27,884 nucleotides of DNA, from positions 1 through 27,884 of the forward strand of contig CAYLYM010000043.1 in NCBI GenBank assembly GCA_964387645.1. Direction: 5' to 3'. The notes below the pieces were generated by a model that was given only the letters and a program-made list of their open reading frames with translations, searched no databases and was not told the DNA's origin. The stretch's first letter is position 1, and each line of letters begins with the position of its first letter. Below are positions 17,202 to 26,282 of the stretch, piece by piece. Both the position numbers and the translations under genes were made by a program. The stretch comes from CAYLYM01 sp964387645. Its GTDB lineage: Bacteria; Calditrichota; Calditrichia; RBG-13-44-9.

Positions 17202-18788
17202 ATGTCAAAACACTTAAATCGCCGAGAATTCTTAAAGAAGATAAGTGTGGGTTCTGCACTTTTGACTTTGCCAAGACTTTTACCTGCAAATAGTTCGAAT
17301 TTAGAAAATTTATTTAGTAAGAAATCCAAAACAAATATTCTCTACATTATGTCCGATGATCATGCTGCAAATGCTATTAGTGCTTATGGTAGTGTATTTT
17401 CTAAAATTGTTAAGACGCCTAATATCGACAGAATTGCCAATGAAGGAATGAGATTAAACAGAGTGTTTTGTACAAATTCGATATGCACTCCCAGTCGTGC
17501 TACGATATTAACAGGCCAGTATAGCCATCATAATGGAGTTTATACCTTAAGGGATGATCTTGATCCAAATCATCCAAATGTTGCAAAAATGTTGCAAAAA
17601 GCAGGATACGAGACAGCAATTATTGGAAAGTGGCATTTGCATACTGAACCCCAGGGATTTGATTATTATAATGTACTACCAGGGCAGGGTCGATATCATA
17701 ATCCCATGCTAAAAGAAAAAGGTAAACCATGGAAAAAAGGAAATGCTGGTGGAGAAGAGTATAAAGGATATGTCACAGATGTTATTACGGATTTATGTAT
17801 TCGTTGGTTAAAGAATAGAAATACTAGTAAACCATTCTTTTTAATGTGTCATAATAAAGCACCTCATGGTTTGTGGGAATATGCAGAGCGGCATAAGGAC
17901 TTATTCAAAGATATCGAGTTCCCGGAGCCACCAAGTTTTTGGGATGATAAAAGTGATCGATCAGAAGCCTCGCGAAAATGGGGGAGGGATATGCTTAATT
18001 TAGCTGAACGAATGAGCAGCGACAAATGGCCTACTGGAAAATTGGACACTAAGGGAATGACAAAGGAACAGAAAATAAAAGCAGCTTATCAGAAATATAT
18101 TAAGGATTATATGCGGTGTATAGTTGCTATTGATGAGAATGTAGGGAGATTACTGGATTTTCTTGATGAATCGGGTTTGGCAGAAAACACGCTTGTTATT
18201 TATACTTCCGATCAGGGTATGTTCTCGGGTGAGCATTTGTATTATGATAAGCGTTGGATGTTTGAGGAATCCTTGCAAATGCCATTTTTGGCCAGATTGC
18301 CAGGGGAGATTAGGGCTGGGACAGTAAATAATGATATAATAATCAATGCCGATTTTGCTCCTACTTTTCTTGATTATGCTGGTGTGGAAACTCCAAAATT
18401 TATGGATGGAAGAAGTTTTCGCTCAATTTTACAGGGTAGAACACCTAATAATTGGCGCAAGGCCATGTATTATCACTATTGGATGCATGTTCGATCCTCT
18501 GCAGTACCCGCTCATTATGGGATTCGTACAGAACGATACAAGCTTATTTTCTTTTATGGATTACCTTTAGGTATGAAAGGTGCAACCCCTGGATGGGTAA
18601 CTCAACCAGGATGGGAGCTTTATGATCTTGTAAAAGATCCTTATGAACTGACTAACGTTTATAATAATCCATCCTATTCTGGTATTATTAAAGAACTTAA
18701 AGCAGAATTACTTCGATTGAAAAAAGAAGTTGGTGACAATGATGATAAATACCCCGAGTTAGTCGAAATACATAAAAAATATTGGTAA
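17202..18788 (+). CDS. Tat-exported sulfatase, second of a tandem pair
   Basis: The 528-residue product has a twin-arginine signal (LNRREFLKKIS, then GSALLTLP). It matches the preceding gene along its whole length: NILYIMSDDHAANAISAYGS (Asp52-Asp53), C95-T-P-S-R inside an identical NSICTPSRATILTGQYSH block, IGKWHLHTEPQGFDY, AAYQKYIKDYMRC, YTSDQGMFSGEH, RTERYKLIFFYG and a WELYDLVKDP tail. Differences cluster between residues 155 and 180 and in the loop before the WELYDL tail, where the first copy has a longer insertion. The 34-base spacing implies translation from the same mRNA. Duplication followed by divergence for a different sulfate position or sugar neighbour is a reasonable reading; the sequence alone cannot show it. 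Confidence 0.92.
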   Translation: MSKHLNRREFLKKISVGSALLTLPRLLPANSSNLENLFSKKSKTNILYIMSDDHAANAISAYGSVFSKIVKTPNIDRIANEGMRLNRVFCTNSICTPSRATILTGQYSHHNGVYTLRDDLDPNHPNVAKMLQKAGYETAIIGKWHLHTEPQGFDYYNVLPGQGRYHNPMLKEKGKPWKKGNAGGEEYKGYVTDVITDLCIRWLKNRNTSKPFFLMCHNKAPHGLWEYAERHKDLFKDIEFPEPPSFWDDKSDRSEASRKWGRDMLNLAERMSSDKWPTGKLDTKGMTKEQKIKAAYQKYIKDYMRCIVAIDENVGRLLDFLDESGLAENTLVIYTSDQGMFSGEHLYYDKRWMFEESLQMPFLARLPGEIRAGTVNNDIIINADFAPTFLDYAGVETPKFMDGRSFRSILQGRTPNNWRKAMYYHYWMHVRSSAVPAHYGIRTERYKLIFFYGLPLGMKGATPGWVTQPGWELYDLVKDPYELTNVYNNPSYSGIIKELKAELLRLKKEVGDNDDKYPELVEIHKKYW

Positions 18789-18927
18789 ATCGATTTTGTT
18801 CACGGCTTTAAAATGTGGTAAGAAATAGATTCCATAATTGTTAAATAAAAATAAATTAGTGATAGCATAAATATTAAATTAATTAAAAAAAGCAATTTAA
18901 AATTTTTTCTTATTAGGAGGATCTGAA

Positions 18928-21120
18928 ATGAGAAAATTAAGTTTTTTAATTTTTCTTATTATATTTCTTATAGGGTGTAAGAGTAATACTAATACCTTAG
19001 AATACTACGTTGCACCAAATGGGAGTGATGATAATCCAGGTACAAAAGACAAACCGTATGCTACACTGGAAAAGGCGCGAGATGAAGTAAGAAAAAAGTT
19101 AAAAAGTGGTGTAAAAAAAGATATTAATGTTATTCTCCGCGGAGGACATTATTATCTGAAAAAGACATTAGTATTTGGACTTCAGGATTCTGCTCCAGAA
19201 GGTCATTATGTAACATATATGGCTTTTCCTGGAGAAGAACCGATTATTAGTTCTGGCAAAAAGATTACTGGTTGGAAGAAACTTGAAGAGTTTCCCAAAG
19301 AATTACCCAAAGTTGCGCATGGAAAAGTTTGGGTGGCAGATGTTCCAGAAACAAAAGAGGGAAAGTGGAGATTTCGAACTCTATATGATGGAGAAGAGAT
19401 GTTACCAAGAGCTCGTTCTATAGGTTTTACTCCTACAGAGGATTGTCCTAATCCAACTTTGGCACACCGCTGGGAGGATCTAAATACTTTAAAATTTCCA
19501 AAAGGAACTTTAAAAAATTGGGATAATCTGGAAGATGTTGAAATTTTCATTAGACCAACACAACAATGGGTGGTGAATTATCTTCCATTAGTATCAGTAG
19601 ATGAAAAAAAATTAATAGCAAAAACTGGTGTACCTGGGACTTACCGATTGTGCAAAGTGAAGAATAAGAATTGGAAAGAAACATGTTGGGTAGAAAACGT
19701 TTTAGAAGCTTTAGACCAACCCGGCGAATGGGTTTTAAACACAAAGGAAGGAAAATTGTATTTATGGCCAAGGGATGGTAAACCCAGTGATAATATTTAT
19801 GCTCCTATGCTTCGGGAACTTATTTTAGTTCAGGGTAAAAATGTAAATGCAATTGAAGGAGATATACCTGTAAGAGGGATTGTTTTTAAAGGGCTTACAT
19901 TTACATGTGGGGATCGTGATGTTTGGACTACCGAAGATAAAGGTATACAACACGACTGGGAGATGTGGGATAAGAATAATGCGATTGTTCGATTTCGCGG
20001 TGCAGAAGATTGTGCAGTTGAAAATTGTACAATTAGAAACAGTGGAGGAACTGGGATCCGGATTGATCTTTATGGTCAAAATATTCGTATTACAGGAAAT
20101 AAAATATTCAATCTCGGGGGAACTGGGATTCTTCTCTGTGGATATGGTCCGGGATTAAAAGATGTTAACAAAGGAAATATTATTCAAAATAACGAACTAC
20201 ATCATTTAGGCAAATTATTTTGGCATAGTCCTGCGATTTTTATCTGGCAGAGTGGTGAAAATAAAGTTCTAAATAATTATATACATGACTTACCGTATGA
20301 TGGAATTGTGTTAAGTGGGGTACGGCCTCGTTTTTTTGGAATTTCCGATCCAGTAAAATGGAAAGGATATAAAATACCTAAAACTATTCGTGAAAATATG
20401 CAAGTAATACGATGGAATGAAGTAGGAAATCCAAAGACCGCTGAAGAAGCGTTGAGATTCGCTCATGCTCGTAATAATCTTGTACAAGATAATGAATTAC
20501 ATAATGTAATGGAGGTTTTAGGTGATGGAAATGCTATTTATTTGTCATGCGCTGGTAAAGGAAATATTATCAGGAGAAATTTGATATATAAAAGTACAAA
20601 AGCAGCTAGTGAAATAAGATTTGATGATGATCAACAGGGTTCAACCGTTGAGTGCAATATTATTTTTGGTAATGGAATAAAACTAAAACATACGAATTTC
20701 ATTATTAATAATGTTATTATTGGTGGTGGAATCTCAATCAGACCCGAAACAGAAATCGGAGCTAAAGTAGAAAGAAATATAATTTATGCATTTGATGGTG
20801 ATATTCGATTTTTTAACACAAATGCAAAGAAAAAACTCTCTAAATTGCTCGATCTTGCCAGACCAGATTACAACATGTTTTATGCAGAAGATGAAGCAAA
20901 AGGAAAGAAATTTTTTGAAATGATTCAAAAAATGGGACATGAAAAGCATGGCATGTTTGCTAATCCTCTTTTTGTAGATTTGCAAAAAGGAGATGTTCGT
21001 CTTAAACCAAATTCACCAGCTTATAAGTTGGGTATCAAATCAATTGATATCGAAAAAATCGGATTACTTGATGATCCTTCTTTTAAGCGCATTTGGAGGG
21101 AGAATATTAAATTATTTTGA
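18928..21120 (+). CDS. Lipoprotein right-handed beta-helix glycoside hydrolase, GH141-like
   Basis: The 730-residue product has a lipoprotein signal (FLIIFLIGC, acylated Cys17). The mature start YYVAPNGSDDNPGTKDKPYATLEKARDEV is typical of secreted beta-helix carbohydrate enzymes. An intervening domain (GREEPIIS-like strands, ISSGKKITGWKK, RTLYDGEEMLPRAR) precedes parallel beta-helix coils at about residues 315-470 and 510-610, for example NCTIRNSGGTGIRI, NKIFNLGGTGILL and NNYIHDLPYDGIVL. This architecture matches GH141, a family with characterised alpha-L-fucosidase and xylanase members and known from fucoidan-degrading bacteria. The surrounding sulfatases and GH29 genes favour fucosidase activity. 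A polysaccharide lyase or an epimerase-type beta-helix remains possible. AGGAGG at 18915-18920 fixes the ATG. Confidence 0.7.
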   Translation: MRKLSFLIFLIIFLIGCKSNTNTLEYYVAPNGSDDNPGTKDKPYATLEKARDEVRKKLKSGVKKDINVILRGGHYYLKKTLVFGLQDSAPEGHYVTYMAFPGEEPIISSGKKITGWKKLEEFPKELPKVAHGKVWVADVPETKEGKWRFRTLYDGEEMLPRARSIGFTPTEDCPNPTLAHRWEDLNTLKFPKGTLKNWDNLEDVEIFIRPTQQWVVNYLPLVSVDEKKLIAKTGVPGTYRLCKVKNKNWKETCWVENVLEALDQPGEWVLNTKEGKLYLWPRDGKPSDNIYAPMLRELILVQGKNVNAIEGDIPVRGIVFKGLTFTCGDRDVWTTEDKGIQHDWEMWDKNNAIVRFRGAEDCAVENCTIRNSGGTGIRIDLYGQNIRITGNKIFNLGGTGILLCGYGPGLKDVNKGNIIQNNELHHLGKLFWHSPAIFIWQSGENKVLNNYIHDLPYDGIVLSGVRPRFFGISDPVKWKGYKIPKTIRENMQVIRWNEVGNPKTAEEALRFAHARNNLVQDNELHNVMEVLGDGNAIYLSCAGKGNIIRRNLIYKSTKAASEIRFDDDQQGSTVECNIIFGNGIKLKHTNFIINNVIIGGGISIRPETEIGAKVERNIIYAFDGDIRFFNTNAKKKLSKLLDLARPDYNMFYAEDEAKGKKFFEMIQKMGHEKHGMFANPLFVDLQKGDVRLKPNSPAYKLGIKSIDIEKIGLLDDPSFKRIWRENIKLF

Positions 21121-21374
21121 AGTCATTTAAATAAACCGCAAAGGTACAGGGATTTTTTGTAAAATAATTTTGAAATATAAAATAGCCGTAAATATTTGTT
21201 CGTCATGATATAATTTTTCAAAGCTTTCATTTTAAAATTATTTAAAAAACAAACTCTGATTAGATATTAAAGAAAGATTCAAAAAATATTGTTTTCGACT
21301 TTCAAGCAGAATATCATAAAAATTAGATGTTTTCTATAAAAAGATAAAAAAGGATTATTCTTTAAGAGGAAAAA

Positions 21375-22871
21375 ATGATGAAAAATAATATTAAACGTAG
21401 AGAATTTTTAAGATTAATAGGAATTGGTTCTCTAACTCTTTCGGTATCAAATTTATTTAATAAAGCACATGCTGGTTCTAAACAGAAACCTATCAATATC
21501 GTTCTAATTCTTGCTGATGATGTAAGTCCAGATATGTTTGGTTGTTATGGAAACAAAGAAATTAGGACCCCAAACATCGATAGGATGGCGAAAGAGGGTG
21601 TAATGTTCCGGACTTGTTGGGCGTCTGCACTATGTTCACCTGCTCGAGCTGAAATTATGACTGGTCGATACGCTCATCGGACGGGTGTATACCACAATTC
21701 TTTGCAAATGCCACAGCCTGATGGTAGTCATGATTTGTTAAAATTCCATCATAGTTTTGCTAAATTACTAAGACAAGCAGGGTATGCTACCGCTATTGCT
21801 GGAAAATGGCATTTAGGTAGTGGGAAACCTTATGATCAAAATGGTGGATTTGATGAATATTGCTTGTGGTCAGGTTTAAGAGAAATTAGCGAACTCCCCG
21901 GACATCCCAAGTATAATGGCGGAATGGAAAATGAGGATACAACTTCAAGATATTGGCATCCGGGAATTATCCAGAACGGTAAACTTTTAAAAACCAAACC
22001 TGATGATTTTGGACCAGATATTTTTACTAATTTTCTTTGCGACTTTATTGAACGAAACAAGACCAGGCCTTTTCTTGCTTATTATCCAATGGTAGCACCT
22101 CATGGAACCCGTAAAGGACATACTACAACTCCCTTAAGGGGAAAAGTAGGCGAAATGGAACGTGCCAGTAAAAAAGAAACACAAGAAAGATTTAAGGCAT
22201 TGGTCGAATATGTTGATGTACTTGTAGGCAGATTAATGAAAAAAGTAGAAGAACTTGGTTTATTGAAAAACACTATATTTATATTTACATCAGACAATGG
22301 TACAGCAGTGACTGGCAAGTCTCGTGGAGTTGAACGTGGTTGTCGCGTTCCTTTTGTAGTTTGGGGTGATGGTATTAAAAAGCGTGGAGCTACTGATGAA
22401 TTAACTGATTTTTCAGATGTGTTTCCCACATTATTAGATTTTGCTGGTGTTAAAATTCCAGAAAATTATGAGATTGATGGAAAAAGTTTGAAGCCTTTCC
22501 TTACTGGCAAAACGGATATACATAGAGAATGGATATATAGTGTTATTGGAACTACTCAATTACTTCGAACAAAACATTATCTTTTAGAAGCTGTTAATCC
22601 AATGTTAGGGGTCCCCAGAGGACGATTTTATTATTGTGGTAATAGTAGAGATGGTAAAGGATATAAAAACGTGACAAATTCTAATGATCCTGAAGTAGTA
22701 AAAGCAAGAAAATATTTTGATGAGGTTTTAAAGAGATTTCCACAATTGACCAAAGATCATCCTTATTTTAAAACAAAAAGGGGTAAACAATTCTTAAAAG
22801 TTTACACTGATCCAAAAGCTATTGAGAAACATCTCCATAATCACCCAGATTATCGTTTTTATGAAGAATAA
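21375..22871 (+). CDS. Tat-exported S1-family sulfatase (CSPAR)
   Basis: The 498-residue product begins with a twin-arginine signal (KRREFLRLIGIG) and an AHA cleavage site around residue 33. The active site shows INIVLILADD (Asp48-Asp49), formylglycine motif C87-S-P-A-R, AGKWHLGSGKPYD, and TSDNGTAVTGKSRG for the second metal cluster. The C-terminal 140 residues diverge: the common LYDLxxDPxExxNL element is missing, replaced by GRFYYCGNSRDGKGYKNVTNSNDPEVVKARK, which still resembles the family end. AAGAGGA at 21364-21370 precedes ATG 21375 (an adjacent ATG at 21378 is equivalent). It follows the beta-helix gene after 254 AT-rich bases, where no convincing promoter was found, so transcription from the upstream promoter is likely. 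Confidence 0.92.
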   Translation: MMKNNIKRREFLRLIGIGSLTLSVSNLFNKAHAGSKQKPINIVLILADDVSPDMFGCYGNKEIRTPNIDRMAKEGVMFRTCWASALCSPARAEIMTGRYAHRTGVYHNSLQMPQPDGSHDLLKFHHSFAKLLRQAGYATAIAGKWHLGSGKPYDQNGGFDEYCLWSGLREISELPGHPKYNGGMENEDTTSRYWHPGIIQNGKLLKTKPDDFGPDIFTNFLCDFIERNKTRPFLAYYPMVAPHGTRKGHTTTPLRGKVGEMERASKKETQERFKALVEYVDVLVGRLMKKVEELGLLKNTIFIFTSDNGTAVTGKSRGVERGCRVPFVVWGDGIKKRGATDELTDFSDVFPTLLDFAGVKIPENYEIDGKSLKPFLTGKTDIHREWIYSVIGTTQLLRTKHYLLEAVNPMLGVPRGRFYYCGNSRDGKGYKNVTNSNDPEVVKARKYFDEVLKRFPQLTKDHPYFKTKRGKQFLKVYTDPKAIEKHLHNHPDYRFYEE

Positions 22872-22916
22872 GAGTTTTTATGAAATAGTTTAACTAATTT
22901 TTGGAGGATATTAGAA

Positions 22917-24395
22917 ATGGCAAATAAGTTTGGACGCAGAGATTTTTTGAAAATTATGGGAGCTGGGGCGTTAACATTTTCTTTATCAGAATTTTCGTGT
23001 CATTCAAATCAGAAAATTTTAGAAAAAAAACCTAATATCATATTTATAATGTTGGATGACCTTGGAAAAGAATGGGTGAGTGCTTATGGTGCAGAAGATA
23101 TTAAGACACCTAATGTTGATAAACTTGCTAAAACTGGTATGATGTTTACCAATGCATATTCGATGGCTCAATGCACACCAACGAGAGTTACTTTACTTAC
23201 TGGACAATATCCATGGAGAACTGGTTGGATAAATCATTGGGATGTACCGCGATGGGGCGCAGGATGTCATTTTGATTGGAAGTATTATACAACATTTGCC
23301 AGAATATTAAAGTCTGCCGGATATGTAACTGCTGCTGCAGGAAAATGGCAAGTAAATGATTTCCGCGTAACGCCAGATGCAATGGAAAAACACGGATTTG
23401 ATGAGTATTGTATGTGGACTGGATATGAATCAAACAACCCTCCCAGTGCTAATAGATACTGGGACCCTTACATTCATACAAAAGAGGGTAGTAAAACATA
23501 CAAAGGTAAATTTGGTGAAGATGTTTTTTCTGATTTTATAATTGACTTTATGAGACGAAATAAAGAAAAACCAATGATGATTTATTATCCCATGGCTTTA
23601 ACTCATGCTCCTTTTACCAATACACCCCATGAGCCTGATGTAAAAGAAAAATATGAGAAACATAAAGCAATGGTGCGTTATGCTGATTTTATCCTGGGAA
23701 AAATTGTGAAAGCATTAGAAGATATTGGTATTAGAGATAATACCATTATTTTTTGGACTACCGATAATGGAACAACCTCAGCAATTACCGGGAGGATGAA
23801 GGGTCATCTGGTAAAAGGAGGAAAGGCTTCATTGGGTGAAAATAATATATGTGCTCCTTTTATTGTTAATTGTCCAGGATTAGTTCCATCAGGAGTTGTA
23901 ACAGATGCACTTACAGATTTTACGGATATGTTACCAACATTTGCCGAATTAGCAGGAGCAAAAATACCTGATAATGTTGTGGTAGACGGAAAGTCTATTG
24001 CAAAGCTTATTTTAGGCCAGGCTAAAGATTCTGATCGCGAATGGATAATGTCTATGGGATTCCATCCAGCTCGATTAACCGAAAATGGGGTGGAACCATA
24101 TTATAAGTTTGGATATCGAGCGGTGCGTAATAAAAAATATAAGTTGTTGGTGAATAATAAACGGCAGGGATACAAATTATTTAATCTAATCGAGGATCCC
24201 TGGGAAGAACACAATTTAATTAATAGCACAGATCCGAAAATAGTCGAAGCACGGAAGAAATTAGAAGCTATTGTAGCTTCTTTTCCTGAGCAGGATGCTA
24301 AACCAAAATATGATCCAACACCACCACAACCATGGGATATGACTATTGAAAAAATGAATAAATATTTAAAAAAGTATTATAATCATATGGAATAA
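22917..24395 (+). CDS. Tat-exported S1-family sulfatase with GKWQ, paralogue of the 5016 gene
   Basis: The 492-residue product has a twin-arginine signal (FGRRDFLKIMGAGAL) and a cysteine at residue 28 in a poor lipobox. It shows NIIFIMLDDLG (Asp47-Asp48), C86-T-P-T-R, AGKWQVNDFRVTPDAMEKHGFDE and WTTDNGTTSAITG. The GKWQ change, the DFRVxPDA block, a WDVPRWG element and the NRYWDPY segment are all shared with the sulfatase at 5016-6470, making these two a subfamily within the cluster. GGAGG at 22903-22907 gives a clear start. It follows the previous sulfatase by 45 bases and precedes the lipoprotein fucosidase by 62, so these three are surely co-transcribed. The C-terminus ends in a lysine- and tyrosine-rich tail with no sorting domain. 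Confidence 0.92.
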   Translation: MANKFGRRDFLKIMGAGALTFSLSEFSCHSNQKILEKKPNIIFIMLDDLGKEWVSAYGAEDIKTPNVDKLAKTGMMFTNAYSMAQCTPTRVTLLTGQYPWRTGWINHWDVPRWGAGCHFDWKYYTTFARILKSAGYVTAAAGKWQVNDFRVTPDAMEKHGFDEYCMWTGYESNNPPSANRYWDPYIHTKEGSKTYKGKFGEDVFSDFIIDFMRRNKEKPMMIYYPMALTHAPFTNTPHEPDVKEKYEKHKAMVRYADFILGKIVKALEDIGIRDNTIIFWTTDNGTTSAITGRMKGHLVKGGKASLGENNICAPFIVNCPGLVPSGVVTDALTDFTDMLPTFAELAGAKIPDNVVVDGKSIAKLILGQAKDSDREWIMSMGFHPARLTENGVEPYYKFGYRAVRNKKYKLLVNNKRQGYKLFNLIEDPWEEHNLINSTDPKIVEARKKLEAIVASFPEQDAKPKYDPTPPQPWDMTIEKMNKYLKKYYNHME

Positions 24396-24457
24396 AAAGG
24401 TTATTTGATTAAAAAATTATATGATTGTTAAAAAATCTGAACATGAGGGGTGAAAAA

Positions 24458-26281
24458 ATGAAAAAGAATTTTCTTTTAATTCTAATAATTATTTTTATGT
24501 TTTTGGTAATTAATTGTAATAAAAACAATGAACAAACAACTGAAAAACCTTTGTTGGCAAAACCAGAAAGGATTCAATGGTGGAAAGATTTGAAATTTGG
24601 ATTATTTATTCACTGGGGGCCATGGTCTCAGACGAAAATTGGATATATTTGGCAAATTACTCGAAATGATCCACCAGGCGTAAGGGAAAAACGTTTTGAC
24701 TTGTATAAAACTTTCAATCCTGTAAAGTTTGATCCCAAAAAATGGGCAAAAGTAGCAAAAAAGGCTGGGATGAAATATGTGGTATTTGTTGTAAAACATC
24801 ACGATGGATTTAACAATTATGATACTAAATTATCTGATTATAAGATTACTAATCCAGAATGCCCCTTCCACAGTAATCCAAAGGCAGATTTAACAAAAGC
24901 TGTAATTGAGGCATTTAGAGCCGAAGGATTTGCCATAGGACTGTACTTTTCACATATTGATTGGCATCATCCAGAAGGGAAATTATTTTCCACATCTCAC
25001 TGGGAATACAATCCAAAATTAATTGATAAAGAACCAGAAAAATGGGAAAGATTTTATGAATATGAAAAAGGTCAAGTTCAAGAATTACTAACGAAATATG
25101 GAAAAATTGATATATTTTGGTTTGATATTCATTGGCCTTATTGTGAGGGTAATGGTATACCTTATACTCATCCAAAACTAGCAAAAGATGCTACTGAATT
25201 AGTCAAAATGATGCGAACAATTAATCCGGATATTATTATAAACAATCGGGGAGTACATATTCATGGAGATTTTTTTACACCCGAACAGCGTATACCAACT
25301 ATGGGTATTCCAGGTAATTGGGAAGCTAATTTGACTATTAGTAATGGAAGAGGGTTTTGGTATAAAGGCGAGAGTGCAGATTATAAAACGCCAAAAGAAT
25401 TAGTTCGAATGTTGATTGATATAGTTTCAAAGGGTGGAAATTTTCTTTTAAATGTTGGTCCTTCTCCTGAAGGTGAAATAACGCCTCAAGAAATTGATAG
25501 ACTTCTAAAAATAGGGCAATGGATGGAAATTCATTCCGAAAGTATTTATGGTTGTTCTTCAACTGTTTTTCGCGAGCTGAAATGGGGTAGATGTACTGTA
25601 AAGGGAAACAAATTATATCTTCATATATTTAATTGGCCAGGAGATGGGAAATTAATACTTCCTGGATTAAAGAATAAAATTAAAAGAGCGTATTTTCTTG
25701 AAGATAGGGATCAACGACCTCTTAAATTTTATGCATCTGGTAATGATAAAATTATCGAAGTAGGAGATGAACTACGTGATCCTTATGCGACAGTAGTTGT
25801 TGCTGATATTCAGGGAAAACCTGAAGTTGATAATTCAATCAGACAGGATGAAAATGGTGTAGTATACTTAAAAGCAGGTGAAGCTGAAATTATAGGTAAA
25901 AATGCTAAATACAATTTTGGGCGTGGGGTAGCACAGGGAGATTATATTGAAAATTGGATTAGTTTGGATGATATAGTAAAATGGAAATTTAGAATATCTA
26001 AACCTGGAGAATTTCTGGTTGAAGCACAATATGCATGTGATCCCAAGAATAGTGGGAGTGAATTTAAAATTAGTGTAGGAGATCAAATTGTTTTTGGAAA
26101 AGTAAAAGCAACTGGAGAATGGAAAAGGAAAAGAGATATTAATAATGCTTTTAAAAAATATACTATTGGAAAAATAAAAATTGATAGAGAAGGAGAATTT
26201 TTATTAAGTATTCAGGCAAATAAAATAAAGGGAGATTATTTTATGTATCTAAAGTCAATTAAGTTAAAACCTTTTAAATAA
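24458..26281 (+). CDS. Lipoprotein GH29 alpha-L-fucosidase with C-terminal beta-sandwich domain
   Basis: From ATG 24458 the product is 607 residues, with a lipoprotein-type signal (ILIIIFMFLVINC). The GH29 barrel shows IQWWKDLKFGLFIHWGPWS, VVFVVKHHDGFNNYDT, IGLYFSHIDWHHPEG and DIFWFDIHWP, with Asp223 as the expected nucleophile. DFFTPEQRIP supplies Glu276 at the usual acid/base motif, and NFLLNVGPSPEGEITP closes the barrel. After residue ~470 comes a separate ~135-residue beta-rich domain (VYLKAGEAEIIG, FLVEAQYACDPKNSGSEFKISVG, YFMYLKSIKLKPF), probably carbohydrate-binding. The in-frame TTG at 24425 is unlikely because GAGGGG at 24445-24450 serves the ATG. It is the last gene of the operon. 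Its motif differences from the other GH29 suggest a different linkage preference. Confidence 0.92.
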   Translation: MKKNFLLILIIIFMFLVINCNKNNEQTTEKPLLAKPERIQWWKDLKFGLFIHWGPWSQTKIGYIWQITRNDPPGVREKRFDLYKTFNPVKFDPKKWAKVAKKAGMKYVVFVVKHHDGFNNYDTKLSDYKITNPECPFHSNPKADLTKAVIEAFRAEGFAIGLYFSHIDWHHPEGKLFSTSHWEYNPKLIDKEPEKWERFYEYEKGQVQELLTKYGKIDIFWFDIHWPYCEGNGIPYTHPKLAKDATELVKMMRTINPDIIINNRGVHIHGDFFTPEQRIPTMGIPGNWEANLTISNGRGFWYKGESADYKTPKELVRMLIDIVSKGGNFLLNVGPSPEGEITPQEIDRLLKIGQWMEIHSESIYGCSSTVFRELKWGRCTVKGNKLYLHIFNWPGDGKLILPGLKNKIKRAYFLEDRDQRPLKFYASGNDKIIEVGDELRDPYATVVVADIQGKPEVDNSIRQDENGVVYLKAGEAEIIGKNAKYNFGRGVAQGDYIENWISLDDIVKWKFRISKPGEFLVEAQYACDPKNSGSEFKISVGDQIVFGKVKATGEWKRKRDINNAFKKYTIGKIKIDREGEFLLSIQANKIKGDYFMYLKSIKLKPFK

Positions 26282-26282
26282 A

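Noticed and set aside
14998..21207. 12-mer TTGTTCGTCATG in two intergenic regions
   Set aside because: It occurs only twice, has no palindromic structure and sits at unrelated distances from genes, so it fits chance.
21186..21214. TATAAT at 21209-21214 as a promoter for the sulfatase at 21375
   Set aside because: The -10 is perfect but no acceptable -35 lies at 16-18 bases, and TATAAT is common in AT-rich spacers.
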